From positions 1-64,000 of the forward strand of contig NZ_AUXT01000181.1 in NCBI RefSeq assembly GCF_001625595.1: a stretch of DNA of 64,000 nt, written 5' to 3'. The notes under the pieces are model-generated. The model ran no database searches and was not told the DNA's origin. It saw only the letters and a list, made by a program, of their open reading frames with translations. Made by a program: the position numbers and the translations under genes. Origin of the DNA: Pseudoalteromonas luteoviolacea NCIMB 1942 (GTDB lineage Bacteria > Pseudomonadota > Gammaproteobacteria > Enterobacterales > Alteromonadaceae). Shown piece by piece: positions 26,147 through 36,090 of the stretch (position 1 is the stretch's first letter; every line of letters begins with the position of its first letter).

Positions 26147-26627
26147 AAGTAATTACTCTAACTTTTGCTTTTTTACATAGTTAATATGCAAAAAGTTAAA
26201 GTTTGATTTCATTTATATGATTTGAACGCTTGTTTAGGTTGTTTAAATGCGAAATTGTAAATTATATATTTGGGAAGATTAGTTATTAATAGGAGAGGTG
26301 TTGAAGCTGTATTAAGTGTGTATATTTATTTTTACAATTATAAGTTTATGTATTATATGTGAATTTTATAAATGATAGTTTTTTACTAGTTATTTTTCAC
26401 CTTTTACTTCGTCTTACTTTGAGTAACTGTAATTCAATTTTGCATTGTAAAAAAAGCAACTTTACCAGTATGAATAGCGCGGTGAGACTAGAGTGAATCT
26501 CTTGTTTAACCTGCCAATTACACTAAACTTTAACAATAAAAGTAAAAATGTGATTCAGAGAGTTAATCTCTAAATCACAGTGAAATATCGTGGTAGTAAT
26601 ATACTCACGTTCATTGAGATAAATAAT
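26147..26627. other. AT-rich region between phoD and the TorF-like gene, with a dyad
   Basis: This region between divergent genes is very AT-rich. At 26551-26578, GTGATT-C-AGAGA and TCTCT-A-AATCAC form an imperfect 12-base inverted repeat with a 5-base centre, about 50 bp before the porin start; it could be an operator or leader hairpin. No ORF or RNA is recognisable otherwise. Confidence 0.5.
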
Positions 26628-27335
26628 ATGATAAAAAATCTGCGAACTCCCCTTTTTGTTCTTCCTTTGATGCTGGTATCCAATTTGGCAATGGCTGATT
26701 GGTCTAGCACTATTTCAGGCGCATCGGACTATACATTTAACGGTATTAGCCAGACAGAAAATGATTTTGCAATTCAAGCGAGTCTAGATTATAGCGACAC
26801 AAAAACGAACTGGTACGCAGGAGCTTGGGCATCAAACGTTGATTTTAGCGATGGCACTGATGTTGAAGTTGATATCTACTTTGGGCGCACTTTTGATTTA
26901 AGTAGCACTTGGAGCTTAGATGTTGGGATTGCTTACTATAGCTATTATGGAGGGGATGATTCCAGTGATTTAAACTACCCAGAGGCGTATACGAAATTTG
27001 GCTACGAAAATGCTTTGGGCCAAACGAGCTTTAACTTTTTCTATAGCTGGGATTATGCAGGCACAGAGGCAGGTCATACGATTACGTCTCTTTCTCATGC
27101 TTTTTCAATTGCAGAAAATCATGACATCACTGTCAGTTATACTGTTTCAAACTCTTTAGATGGTGACAAATTTAGCTGGGATGGTAGTGATACATCTTAT
27201 CACTATTATGAGCTGGCTTATTCAACCAGTATTTCAAACTTCGACATCGAGATTGCCGCGCAGGATACGTCAATAGATTCTGACACATCTGACGAGCGAA
27301 TTGCATTTTCAGTTTCTCGAACATTTGACCTTTAA
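26628..27335 (+). CDS. TorF-family putative outer-membrane porin
   Basis: This 235-residue protein has a signal peptide (cleavage after NLAMA, about residue 22). It continues with alternating aromatic/polar strands typical of an outer-membrane barrel: WSSTISGASDYTFNGISQTENDFAIQASLDY at the start and a C-terminal strand ending in aromatic Phe (RIAFSVSRTFDL). The opening matches the TIGR02001/TorF family from memory. Substrate unknown. The frame is open back to an ATG at 26580, but the start at 26628 gives the proper signal peptide. A terminator follows. Confidence 0.8.
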   Translation: MIKNLRTPLFVLPLMLVSNLAMADWSSTISGASDYTFNGISQTENDFAIQASLDYSDTKTNWYAGAWASNVDFSDGTDVEVDIYFGRTFDLSSTWSLDVGIAYYSYYGGDDSSDLNYPEAYTKFGYENALGQTSFNFFYSWDYAGTEAGHTITSLSHAFSIAENHDITVSYTVSNSLDGDKFSWDGSDTSYHYYELAYSTSISNFDIEIAAQDTSIDSDTSDERIAFSVSRTFDL

Positions 27336-27437
27336 TGAATATTTATTGGCCATAAAAAAGCCAGCATAAGCTCAATGCTGTTCGATTTAGAGGAGCTGCT
27401 TTGCGATTAACAGGGTAACGGCTTTTATTCATCTTAA

Positions 27438-27472
27438 CGACCCTAGGTCTACTTGGCCTAGGGCGTTTTTCT
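27438..27472 (+). terminator. Terminator after the TorF-like gene
   Basis: CCCTAGG-N9-CCTAGGG with TTTTT just after it. It ends rightward transcription from the porin gene about 100 bp downstream. Confidence 0.8.
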
Positions 27473-27485
27473 TTAAAGAGTACCG

Positions 27486-27690
27486 TCAAGCCCGCTCTAA
27501 GTGCACACTAACCACTAACCAAAGCACCATATCGCTGGGAAGTCTGCGTCTTCTGATTGTCACTTTAGTTGATAATTCTGCTGCCTGTGCAACCCACTCA
27601 ACAGGAATGTGTTCACACAATGTAGACAGTTGAGCCAACTCTAGTGATGAATCATTGATAACACGTTGAACAAATAAGTGTTTGCCATAA
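27486..27690 (-). pseudogene. IS4-family transposase N-terminal fragment
   Basis: Read on the bottom strand, this stretch gives FVQRVINDSSLELAQLSTLC, then HIPVEWVAQAAELSTKVTIR, RRRRLPSDMVLWLVV and a stop soon after. This is the N-terminal domain of IS4-family (DDE) transposases (typically hxPxEW, ATIRRRRLP). The catalytic DDE domain is missing entirely, so it is a small relic. GCCATAAAAAA occurs near both ends (27349 and 27684), which might be chance or a trace of the event. Confidence 0.75.
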
Positions 27691-27725
27691 AAAACCCGTA
27701 ATCAGAAAACTAATTACGGATTTTT
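27690..27725 (-). terminator. Terminator of the YebC/YeeN-like gene
   Basis: CCGTAAT and ATTACGG pair around a 10-base loop with A/T runs on both sides (AAAAA before, TTTTT after). It lies about 90 bp downstream of the regulator gene stop. Confidence 0.8.
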
Positions 27726-27809
27726 CATGACCTTTTGGATTGGTCAACTGATCATTTTCTTAATAGATCAGCATTGCAGCATAAGCTGGCTTTTTAGTAA
27801 TACGAGTAA

Positions 27810-28535
27810 TTACTTTTTAACGATTGCGTTGTGATAAACGTTTTGTACATCATCACAGTCTTCTAGCATCGTTAAGAACTTTTCAAAGTTCGCTACGTCG
27901 TCTTCATTTTCGATTTCAACGTGCGTTTGTGGGATCCATGTGATTTCATCCACTTCAAACGTAATGCCTTCAAAAGCTTCAGTCAGTGCAGTTTTGGCTT
28001 TGAAATACTCGGTATTTGGTGCAAATACTGACACTTTACCATCTTCAACTTCTACGTCTGTGACATCAACGTCCGCCATCATCAGTGCTTCTAGTACTGC
28101 TTCGTCATCATCTCCGGCAAAACCTAAAATAGCGAAGTGGTCAAACATATGTGCAACACAACCAGGGCTACCAATCTTTGAATCTGTTTTGGTGAATGGC
28201 AAACGTACATCTTTGATAGTACGGTTTGGATTATCTGTTAAGCAGTCAACTATAACCATACAGTTACCCGGTCCATAACCTTCGTAACGTGCTGGCGAGT
28301 AATCTTCACCTGCGCCACCAGCTGCTTTTTCGACTGCTTTTTCAATAACGTGTGCAGGAACTTGATCTTTTTTAGCTTTTTCAATCAAGCGTCGAAGGGA
28401 TAGGTTTGTTTCAGGATCTGCACCGCCATTTTTTGCTATAACGTAGATCTCTTTACCGTATTTAGAATTGACCTTGGTTTTTGCCGCTGCCGTTTTTGCC
28501 ATGGCGTTTTTGCGGACTTCAAATGCTCTACCCAT
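27810..28535 (-). CDS. YebC/PmpR-family regulator (YeeN-like)
   Basis: This 241-residue protein belongs to the YebC family, which acts as transcriptional regulators or, as found more recently, in translation. The three-domain fold is covered: [32 protein letters not shown], then [41 protein letters not shown] and the C-terminal [13 protein letters not shown]. The opening MGRAFEVRK lacks the MAGHSKWANIKHRK start of true YebC and is closer to the YeeN branch. I chose the start at 28535; the longer frame from 28580 adds 15 unlikely residues. It has its own terminator. Confidence 0.9.
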   Translation of the reverse strand: MGRAFEVRKNAMAKTAAAKTKVNSKYGKEIYVIAKNGGADPETNLSLRRLIEKAKKDQVPAHVIEKAVEKAAGGAGEDYSPARYEGYGPGNCMVIVDCLTDNPNRTIKDVRLPFTKTDSKIGSPGCVAHMFDHFAILGFAGDDDEAVLEALMMADVDVTDVEVEDGKVSVFAPNTEYFKAKTALTEAFEGITFEVDEITWIPQTHVEIENEDDVANFEKFLTMLEDCDDVQNVYHNAIVKK

Positions 28536-28659
28536 CTTAATTCTCGTTATTTGAAATTTTAATGGCCAAGATTCTAGCAAGACTAAAGGCTTTGGGCTAT
28601 ACCCTATTGGGTTTGAGGTGAGCTATCTTCAAGATTAAGTGTCAATTTGGCCTTTTCAT

Positions 28660-29265
28660 TCAGGCCAGTTGATGTATTGCTTTTACGTTAATTTGCTCAA
28701 TCAATGCGGAGAACAGGCTCCAATCTGATAAAATACAGTCTGCAAAACGCGCGTACTCAGGCATTTCTTGTTGAACAAAAAGGCAAGACATCATGTTGGC
28801 ATTATGCGCAGCCTGAATGTCGTATAAGTAATCTCCTACATACATACATTCGTTACTCGGTAAGCTCCAGTGTTCAGCAATACCTTGCAGCGCCGACGGA
28901 TCTGGTTTGGCAGGGGCATCATCTCTAGTTACTATAATATCTATAGGCATATTACAGCGCTGCAGTTTAATTTGAGCAGCCTTTGTAAAATTTCGCGTCA
29001 CAATTGCCAGTTTAAACCCTTGGTCAAATAGTGTGTCAACTGCTTGTTGGGCACCGGGTATGAACGCGCATTGGTTGGCATCATGTAGTTCGTGTTGATG
29101 TATGAGTGCCATGGCTTCTTCACGCATGTACGGAGATGGAAGTGAGTCGACAAACTCTAGTAGGTCATCTTCTCTTTGACACCCTAGCTGCGCTTTCATC
29201 ATTGCAAAATCTAAACTAGAAGTAACTAGTGTGCCATCCAAGTCGAATATAATTCCTTTGATCAT
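28660..29265 (-). CDS. HAD-superfamily hydrolase (phosphatase)
   Basis: This 201-residue phosphatase-like enzyme has the HAD motifs: DLDGTLV (nucleophile and acid Asp, residues 8-14), VTRN (motif II), KPDPSALQ (motif III Lys) and VGDYLYDIQAA (motif IV Asp). A helical cap lies between motifs I and II, as in phosphoglycolate phosphatase-like subfamilies. The substrate cannot be deduced. It is 79 bp downstream of nothing else on this strand and precedes the YebC-like gene by about 125 bp, so the two might be co-transcribed. Confidence 0.87.
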   Translation of the reverse strand: MIKGIIFDLDGTLVTSSLDFAMMKAQLGCQREDDLLEFVDSLPSPYMREEAMALIHQHELHDANQCAFIPGAQQAVDTLFDQGFKLAIVTRNFTKAAQIKLQRCNMPIDIIVTRDDAPAKPDPSALQGIAEHWSLPSNECMYVGDYLYDIQAAHNANMMSCLFVQQEMPEYARFADCILSDWSLFSALIEQINVKAIHQLA

Positions 29266-29677
29266 GCGATTCTTACCTCTTATTCCATAGCAAGACTACA
29301 GTGTCTGCTTTAAACATAGAATACGCGAAATCAGGTTGCAAAGATCACAGTTAAAAATTGTTCGAATCGTCACTGGCCTTACCATTTTGTCAAAACCCTG
29401 ACCTTAAAGAGCTTATATTGTTGGCTTACCGTCAGTTGATTATTGTTGTTGGTTTATATAAGTTCAAATTATCTTATTTGTAAGTGCTTACATAGCTAAA
29501 ATTTAGCTTTCGACCAATTATCTCCATCCACCTTAGCCGTGGTTTTTCGGTTTTAACTATACTTTTTGTATTTTTATCAGTGGTTTTATATCTCATTTAC
29601 TGCTGAGATAGTGATTATGTGATATAAAATAGTGTAACTCGAACGATATAAACTTAACTATTACATAAGTAGAGGTT
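29266..29677. other. Gene-free region before the broken LysR gene
   Basis: These 412 bp are AT-rich and separate divergent genes. I see no ORF, repeat or RNA motif that stands out. The sequence TGATATAAAATAG at 29619-29631 is -10-like and may be part of the LysR-gene promoter. Confidence 0.4.
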
Positions 29678-30551
29678 ATGTATAAAGAGCTGGTTAATGT
29701 TTCTGGGCTGCGAATGGTTGAAGCCGCGGCGAGACTGAAAAGCTATAGTAAAGCGGCTGAAGAACTCCATGTTACACAGGCTGCGATAAGCCAACAAATT
29801 CGCAAGCTTGAGGGGCAGTTAGGGTGCAAACTGTTTTATCGTAAAGGTCGAAAGATGCATGTTACTCAGCAAGGTACTGTGTTGCATGAGGCTATTTGTA
29901 TGGGGTTCAATAGCATTATCGAAGGGCTAAAAAAATTCAAAGTGAGCCTCTTGCCGGTGAGCTAACGATTACAACAACACAGTCTTTTGCCTCTTTAGTA
30001 CTTGTACCTGTAATGTGGAATTTTGCGCGACTTATCCTGATATCACATTGAAAGTACTTACTTCTAAAGAAACTGAGGATTTGCGCCAAGGAAAAGTGGA
30101 CGTTGCTATTCGTTATGGTAGAACTCCTTATCCTGAGTATCATTGCGAGGTTTTATTTGACGACCCTATTGTGCCTTTATGCTCCCCTAGCGTTGCAAAA
30201 CAGTTGGATACAGAAGAACCAAGCAGTTTAAAAGGTTGTTGGTTGATAGATTATGCTGCAAAAGAGTATTGGCCTGAGTGGTTTGAACGTCTATCTATTG
30301 ATCTAAATATCACTCATTGTCAGGTCTTGCGTGTAAACAATATCGATATTGCCATGAGTGCGGTGCTTGCTGGGCATGGTGTTTGTTTGGGCTCAGCCAA
30401 ACAAGCTGCTCATTATATAGAGCAAGGTATGCTAGTTCAGCCCTATGCATACGGGCTTGAACCTGGCACGCAATATCGCCTTATGTATGATTTGGAATCG
30501 CCACGAGTGCTACGAATTAAAACATTCAGGCGCGAACTTGCGTGCGTTTAA
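29678..30551 (+). pseudogene. LysR-family regulator with two frameshifts
   Basis: The first frame (29678-29965) gives an intact winged helix (RMVEAAARLKSYSKAAEELH, VTQAAISQQIRKLEGQLGCK). It fails after KKFK. One base missing in AAAAAATTCAAAG near 29940 would restore EPLAGELTITTTQSFASLVL. A second loss in TTTT near 30016 restores the frame of 30015-30551, which carries the effector domain (FCATYPDITLKVLTSKETED and onward). Joined, the product resembles GcvA-like LysR regulators of about 290 residues. Both lesions are in short homopolymers, so sequencing error is an alternative to real decay. Confidence 0.85.
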
Positions 30552-30631
30552 CTTTTCATTTGAACTAGTTTATCGCATAGTATTTGAGTAAATTAGCTCA
30601 GCGTTATTAAAAAATAAAAAGAACAAACAAC

Positions 30632-31231
30632 ATGATTTACCTAGTCACGACCGTGGTTTTGATATTTTGCAGTAGCATATTATTTATTCCTAAGCTCAAG
30701 CATTTCACACATCGCAATGAGTTGGCAAGTAACTTTGTTTTAACTCTAGTCGCAACCTTAATTGGTGTATTACTGGCGATTACGATCAGTAACTATGACG
30801 CGAATGAGAAAGAGCGAGAGGATTTGATTAAGCTACTCTATGCGGCAGAAGCCGTCGTTAAAGAAAGCCAAGATTACAGCATTTTATTGCTCGAGCATTA
30901 CCAAGAGCGTTTAAGTGATAGTGTCAGTAAAGAAGCAAAAGCCGCATTTTTTGAGAAAAATCCACTGGTATATCCTGAATATTTAGACGCGCTGATGTCA
31001 CAACATATATTCATTAAAAACCTATCCCAAGAGTCTCTGACCGAGTTGAGCGAGAGATTAATCGTGATGAAACGAGCAAAAAGCATCATGCCAGAGCTAT
31101 TTGTCAAAAGCACTTCATATGTATTGTACATTTTGGAACAAGAAAGAAGGTATCAACAAGGAGAGATAACCTTACTTGAACTAGAAACTTTGCTCGATCT
31201 CAAAGAAGATGAAATTGATGCTAGGCCATAA
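30632..31231 (+). CDS. Membrane protein of unknown function
   Basis: I do not recognise this 199-residue protein. The first 60 residues contain two hydrophobic segments (MIYLVTTVVLIFCSSILFI and ASNFVLTLVATLIGVLLAI). The rest is helical and charged, with stretches suited to coiled coil (YDANEKEREDLIKLLYAAEAVVKE, and LEQERRYQQGEITLLELETLL). It is probably anchored in the inner membrane with a cytosolic or periplasmic helical domain. It stands alone between the broken LysR gene and the convergent chemoreceptor gene. Confidence 0.72.
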   Translation: MIYLVTTVVLIFCSSILFIPKLKHFTHRNELASNFVLTLVATLIGVLLAITISNYDANEKEREDLIKLLYAAEAVVKESQDYSILLLEHYQERLSDSVSKEAKAAFFEKNPLVYPEYLDALMSQHIFIKNLSQESLTELSERLIVMKRAKSIMPELFVKSTSYVLYILEQERRYQQGEITLLELETLLDLKEDEIDARP

Positions 31232-31385
31232 ACATGTGCGAATATGGCCGACCCCCCCGTTAACGATGTGCCGCTTTTCTGAGTACTAATTGACAGAACT
31301 TATTACATGCGCCACTTTTGCTGTGCATGAACCAAGCGGGAACAGCATGCAACTGTAAAAGTATCGCTATTTACTCTTATCTAAG

Positions 31386-34205
31386 TCACCCGACGTTTAA
31401 CCTGAGCGTGCCTTTTGGCTCAGGAGCAAGTAGTAGCTCTTGCTTCGTACTTGTCTTAAAGTTTGATACTTGCTGCAACAGATGTTGAGCTTGCTGGATC
31501 ATCACTTGACTTGCATGGGTTGATTGCTCAACCAAGTGAATATTTTGCTGAGTTTCATTGTCCATTTGCGCAATGGTTGATGAAACCGCTGCAACACCAT
31601 CAGATTGCTCTTGGCTTGCTTCAGTGATCTCCGAAATCATCAGGTTTACTTCTTGCACTACTGTCACGAGTTGCTTAAATGTATCACCTGACGCTGCCAC
31701 CAGCAAACTGCCCTTTGAAACGGCCTCGGAGCTATCTTGGATAAGCCCTTTAATCTCTTTGGCAGCAGATGCGCTGCGCTGTGCTAAATTACGGACTTCA
31801 CTTGCCACAACCGCAAAACCTCTACCCGATTCGCCAGCTCTTGCAGCCTCGACAGAAGCATTGAGTGCTAATAAGTTGGTCTGAAATGCTATTTCATCGA
31901 TGACACCAATAATGTCTGAAATGCTGCTACTGCATGCCTCTATGTCACTCATCGCGTTAACCGCATCTGAAACTGTTTCGCCACCTTGCTGAGCTTTTTT
32001 CATGACCTCTTCGGCATGCAGTGAAACATCCTTTGCACTTTTTGCATTTTGCTGCACGGTTGTCGTTAATTGCTCCATGGTTGAGGCTGTTTCTTCAAAA
32101 CTTGCGCCTTGGTTCTCTGTGCGCCTGTTTAATTGCTCATTACCAGAAGCAATGCTTTGTGCCCCCTGATAAACCTGATTAGAGGCCTCTGTGATTTCGA
32201 GCACCATACTATTTAAATTGTTCATCAGGCCATTCATGGCATCTTTTAAGATATTGAATTCACCACCCAGATCATCGTCAATTCCATGATTCAATTGACC
32301 CTCTGCGAGTGCCATAATTGCCGACTTAATGCTAAAGATAGCGTGTTTTCTAGTTGTAATATCCGTTGCGTACTTCACGACTTTAAAGGGTGTGCCATCT
32401 GAGTCGAAAATAGGATTGTAAGAAGCCTGAATCCAAATTTCTTTACCGCCTTTGCCTATTCGCTGATATTCCCCTCTGTCAAATTGGCCTTTGTTTAAAT
32501 GTTGCCAAAATTGCTGATACTCAACGCTAGTGGCGTATTCTGGTAGTGCAAACATCTTGTGGTGCTTGCCCCTGATTTCATCTAGTGTATAGCCTGTTGT
32601 AGTTAGGAAGTTTTCGTTGGCATCAATAATGGTGCCGTCCATATTAAACTCGATAACTGCCTGCGATTTATGGATAGCGGCAAGCTGACCGGCAAAGTCG
32701 GCTCCTTGCAGTTTTTGTGCTGTGATATCGGTAGCAAACTTTACGACTTTAAACGGCTTACCGCGTGAATTAAAGATCGGATTGTAAGTTGCTTGAATCC
32801 AAATCTTTTTGCCGTTTTTACCTATGCGTTGGTATTCACCAGAATCAAACTTGCCCTGATTTAATTGGTGCCAAAAGTCTGCGTAGGCTTGACTGTTCGC
32901 ATAATCAGGATCGGCAAACATACTGTGATGCTGACCTTGGATTTCTGCGAGTGTATGCCCTGTCGTTTGCAAAAAGTTCTCATTGGCAGTAATAATCGTG
33001 CCATCCATATTGAATTCAATAATTGCCTGAGATTTGCTAATTGCTTGAAGTTGTCCCTCATAATTCGCAGCTTGAGCTTTTTGGGCTGTGATGTCAGAGG
33101 CATATTTAACAACTTTAAACGGCTTACCATTTAAATCTAAAATAGGGTTATAAGAGGCTTGTATCCACACTTCTTTGCCGTTTTTTCCTCTACGTAAGAA
33201 CTCACCCGAATTAAAGTTACCCGCATTAAGAACTGCCCAAAAATTCCTATATTCGTTGCTTGCTGCGTAATCGGGTTCTGCAAACATACTATGGTGCTGC
33301 CCTACTATTTCGTCTAATGTATACCCCATAGTCAGTAGAAAGTTTTCATTGGCATTTATGATGGTGCCATCCATGTTAAATTCAATCACGGCCTGTGACT
33401 TACTAATCGCTTGCAATTGACCTTGAAAATCAGCGGCCTGTAGCTTATTTGGTGTTATGTCTGAGGCATATTTAACCACTTTATAAGGCTGGCCTTGAGC
33501 ATTGAATATAGGGTTGTAGGATGCATGGATCCAAACTTCCTTACCTCCTTTGCCAAGGCGTTTGTACTCGCCGGTACTAAATTCGCCTTGATTTAAACTC
33601 TGCCAAAAGCCTTTATATTCTTCGCTATGTGCATATTCAGACTCGGCAAACATACTGTGGTGTTTACCGACTATTTCAGACAGCTCATACCCCATGACTT
33701 GAAGAAAGTTGTCATTGGCATGAATGATTGTTCCATCCATATTAAATTCAATGACCGCTTGCGATCTGTCTATTGCGTCGATTTTTCCCACAAAGTCTGA
33801 ATTTGCCTCTTTGTAACTTGTTATATCGTGTAGTACCAACAACGAAGTTGCATCATGCAATTCGCTATTAGGAGGCTGTTCAAAATTGCTAAGGAGGTAT
33901 GATTGGAACCACAACGTTTGTTTATTTTTACTGCTCGCCTGCACTTCGTCTGATGAGTGGTTTGCGATACTGTGGCTACCAAAATTCAGTGTCGTTTTGA
34001 GTATGATTTTGTAAGGCTTGTTGATTAACTCATGGCGCTGGTAGCCTAACTTTTCAAGCAGTGCATCACTGACTTCCTTTATCATTCCATCATCACTTAA
34101 CGTCAATATGGGCTGGTTATTAAATATAAGATCGTATTTCGTTTGAATTGTTTGTCTTTTAAGACGTTCTGTCCTTGATGAAAATATCATATGCCACCGA
34201 GTCAT
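31386..34205 (-). CDS. Soluble PAS-repeat methyl-accepting chemotaxis protein
   Basis: This 939-residue chemoreceptor has five PAS domains: one divergent at the N-terminus, then four near-identical modules of 122 residues, each carrying IEFNMDGTI and HHSMF- or HHKMF-type segments. The chemoreceptor signalling domain follows, with the hairpin tip [20 protein letters not shown] and [17 protein letters not shown]. No transmembrane segment is evident, so it is likely cytosolic; the PAS units may bind haem, flavin or a small ligand. A linker ([13 protein letters not shown]) resembles HAMP. A strong terminator lies on the far side of its start in the next gene gap. Its large size and module duplication are unusual. 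Confidence 0.9.
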   Translation of the reverse strand: MTRWHMIFSSRTERLKRQTIQTKYDLIFNNQPILTLSDDGMIKEVSDALLEKLGYQRHELINKPYKIILKTTLNFGSHSIANHSSDEVQASSKNKQTLWFQSYLLSNFEQPPNSELHDATSLLVLHDITSYKEANSDFVGKIDAIDRSQAVIEFNMDGTIIHANDNFLQVMGYELSEIVGKHHSMFAESEYAHSEEYKGFWQSLNQGEFSTGEYKRLGKGGKEVWIHASYNPIFNAQGQPYKVVKYASDITPNKLQAADFQGQLQAISKSQAVIEFNMDGTIINANENFLLTMGYTLDEIVGQHHSMFAEPDYAASNEYRNFWAVLNAGNFNSGEFLRRGKNGKEVWIQASYNPILDLNGKPFKVVKYASDITAQKAQAANYEGQLQAISKSQAIIEFNMDGTIITANENFLQTTGHTLAEIQGQHHSMFADPDYANSQAYADFWHQLNQGKFDSGEYQRIGKNGKKIWIQATYNPIFNSRGKPFKVVKFATDITAQKLQGADFAGQLAAIHKSQAVIEFNMDGTIIDANENFLTTTGYTLDEIRGKHHKMFALPEYATSVEYQQFWQHLNKGQFDRGEYQRIGKGGKEIWIQASYNPIFDSDGTPFKVVKYATDITTRKHAIFSIKSAIMALAEGQLNHGIDDDLGGEFNILKDAMNGLMNNLNSMVLEITEASNQVYQGAQSIASGNEQLNRRTENQGASFEETASTMEQLTTTVQQNAKSAKDVSLHAEEVMKKAQQGGETVSDAVNAMSDIEACSSSISDIIGVIDEIAFQTNLLALNASVEAARAGESGRGFAVVASEVRNLAQRSASAAKEIKGLIQDSSEAVSKGSLLVAASGDTFKQLVTVVQEVNLMISEITEASQEQSDGVAAVSSTIAQMDNETQQNIHLVEQSTHASQVMIQQAQHLLQQVSNFKTSTKQELLLAPEPKGTLRLNVG
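32330..33795 (-). repeat. Four tandem 366-bp PAS-coding repeats
   Basis: The segment coding IEFNMDGT recurs at about 32636, 33002, 33368 and 33734, exactly 366 bp (122 codons) apart. Similarity is visible at the DNA level across each unit. This is an internal tandem amplification within the chemoreceptor gene. Confidence 0.9.
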
Positions 34206-34602
34206 TACGAATTGGATGTAAGCAAAAATATAGTTGACATTGCGCGTTGTGCCAGTCGAATAGAGTGTTAAGTTATTTTGATAATAGGAAAAAAGCGATG
34301 CAAGGAGTTACTTAAAAGCGAGGAGTTAATATAAGTATAAGCAAAAAAAAAGCGCGCAGTAACTGCGCGCAAAAAAGTCTTAAAAAGACATGGGGAAATC
34401 AACATGTTAAACAATTGCATGGAAACCTGCTTGAGTTACAAAGCGAGGTAACTAGGTATGCGCTTACTCAACGAGGAAAAGTATAGAATTATTGCATGTT
34501 GCAATCATCCAATCTCATGCAAAGGAGTGTGACGCCTTGTTGTATTTTGTAACCGCAGCAGTGCTTTTGAATACATTTCTAAATGTAAGCTGAATATAAG
34601 GG
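34206..34602. other. Intergenic region between the AraC and chemoreceptor genes
   Basis: These 397 bp hold the strong terminator at 34343-34377 and presumably the chemoreceptor promoter near 34210-34300. No ORF, repeat or RNA motif is otherwise recognisable. Confidence 0.45.
34343..34377. terminator. Strong two-way terminator
   Basis: GCGCGCAG-TAA-CTGCGCGC is flanked by A-runs before and an A-run after (T-run on the bottom strand). It ends the AraC-type gene leftward, about 230 bp past its stop. Confidence 0.85.
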
Positions 34603-35400
34603 TTAGATATCGTGAATATAAGCGCCTGGCGTCATGGCAAGGATATTTTTAAAGTCTTTGATCAGGTGAGCTTGATCTACGTAATCTAATTTGGTTACCA
34701 AATGGTGTATGTCGTTAGGGTGTTGCTCTAATAGTGCTAAAGCATTATGCAATCGATACTTACGGATCAGAAACTTCGGGGAAAGGCCAATAAACTGTTT
34801 AAACTTGCGTTGTAGTGTCCGTTTGGATAGACCGCTTTGCCCTGCGAGGTCGTCGACAGAATATATAGCATTGTTGCTTTTTATTTGTTCGACAAGCGTC
34901 GTTATCTGTTGAACATTAGTTACCTGCACATCAGCACAAAGGGGATCAAGTGCCTGCTCAAGAGCATCAACGCGGTCTTTGTCATTGTCTGTTTGGTTCA
35001 AAGTGTGAGTTAGAGCGGATAAGTCACAGTGTAAAAAGCTAGGAAATGTAATGACCGTATCGATGTACTCGTCAATTGGGTTTGGCAACAAAGGGGTTAA
35101 TGCACCGAGTTTGAATTTCACGCCAATTATTCCGTTTTGCCCACGCATTGTATAGTCATACACCCGGCTAACTGGGCCTAGGAACTCACATTTGTTCGGT
35201 AAAAAAGTCAAATGGCAATTCGGATCTGGCAAGTTCTTTTGGACGTGTTGTACACCAGAGGGCAAATTCCAATTAACTAACCAGAATTGTTCAACTAAAT
35301 GAGCTAACTGTTTTGACGGGAAATAGCGCCTCAAAGTGTAATTTGAGGCGCTTTTAGTTTGGTGTAGCACACCGTTTATGGCCTGATTGTTTGATTTCAT
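34603..35400 (-). CDS. AraC-family transcription regulator
   Basis: This 265-residue regulator has an N-terminal ligand domain (LRRYFPSKQLAHLVEQFWLV, PNCHLTFLP and GVKFKLGALTPLL), typical of the DUF6597/AraC-type group. The C-terminal double helix-turn-helix (about 175-262) contains YSVDDLAGQSGLSKRTLQRKF and LDYVDQAHLIKDFKNI. It is divergent from the DUF3224 gene about 100 bp away and could control it. Its own ribosome site is not obvious. Confidence 0.87.
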   Translation of the reverse strand: MKSNNQAINGVLHQTKSASNYTLRRYFPSKQLAHLVEQFWLVNWNLPSGVQHVQKNLPDPNCHLTFLPNKCEFLGPVSRVYDYTMRGQNGIIGVKFKLGALTPLLPNPIDEYIDTVITFPSFLHCDLSALTHTLNQTDNDKDRVDALEQALDPLCADVQVTNVQQITTLVEQIKSNNAIYSVDDLAGQSGLSKRTLQRKFKQFIGLSPKFLIRKYRLHNALALLEQHPNDIHHLVTKLDYVDQAHLIKDFKNILAMTPGAYIHDI

Positions 35401-35501
35401 TATCGAACCTCGTAGCTGGCAAGGTGTGACGCGTTTTTACAATACCACCTAGTAACTACATGTTAATGTAATTTAAAATTAAAAACATCTCGGAGAGAAG
35501 T

Positions 35502-35891
35502 ATGAAATGGCAAGGTGAGTTTCAAATTACAGATTGGCAAGAACAAACGCGTGAATCAAACGTTGTATTGGCGGGGGGAAAGCTAACAACCGCTGTCGTA
35601 AAACATGTTTATCAAGGGGATATAATAGGCTCTGGTGAACTTCAGTACAGTATGGCTTATGATGCTGAAGGTAGTGCACATTTTAGTGGTATCGAGCTTA
35701 TTCAAATGGAGCTAGGTGCACAAACTCATATTTTGGTTCTATCGCATAAGGGCAAGTTTAGCCAAGGAGTTGCCGGTAGTGAGTTTGAAGTAGTAGCATG
35801 TGAGCCGACGCATTCAATTTTAGGTGCGCATGGTACATTCACCTCAGGCGAAGGTGGAACCGCCAAGTATTGCCTCGAAAAGCGCAGTTAA
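35502..35891 (+). CDS. DUF3224-family protein
   Basis: This 129-residue protein fits the DUF3224 family from memory: a small beta-barrel-like domain with GELQYSMAYDAEGSAHFSGIEL and AHGTFTSGEGGTAKY. The function is not established. GGAGAGAAG just ahead of ATG is an excellent ribosome site. It is divergent from the AraC-type regulator, which probably regulates it. No signal peptide or membrane segment is present. Confidence 0.8.
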   Translation: MKWQGEFQITDWQEQTRESNVVLAGGKLTTAVVKHVYQGDIIGSGELQYSMAYDAEGSAHFSGIELIQMELGAQTHILVLSHKGKFSQGVAGSEFEVVACEPTHSILGAHGTFTSGEGGTAKYCLEKRS

Positions 35892-36090
35892 ATTGGTTTT
35901 GAGTGGGCTCAATTAGCATGAGCCACAACACATGAGCGCTTTTAAAATTGCTGTCATGTAAGTGTTCATGGTTTTAGGCTGATTATCGCAGATTACACTC
36001 TGCACACATACTGACATGGGACTAATGTAGCGGGATTTATGTAGGTTAAATGGAAAGCATATGTTTATTGTTCTAATTCAGCACCTTACT

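Noticed and set aside
32330-33795. Assembly duplication as origin of the PAS repeats
   Set aside because: The four units differ at many codons while keeping frame, so they are genuine diverged modules.
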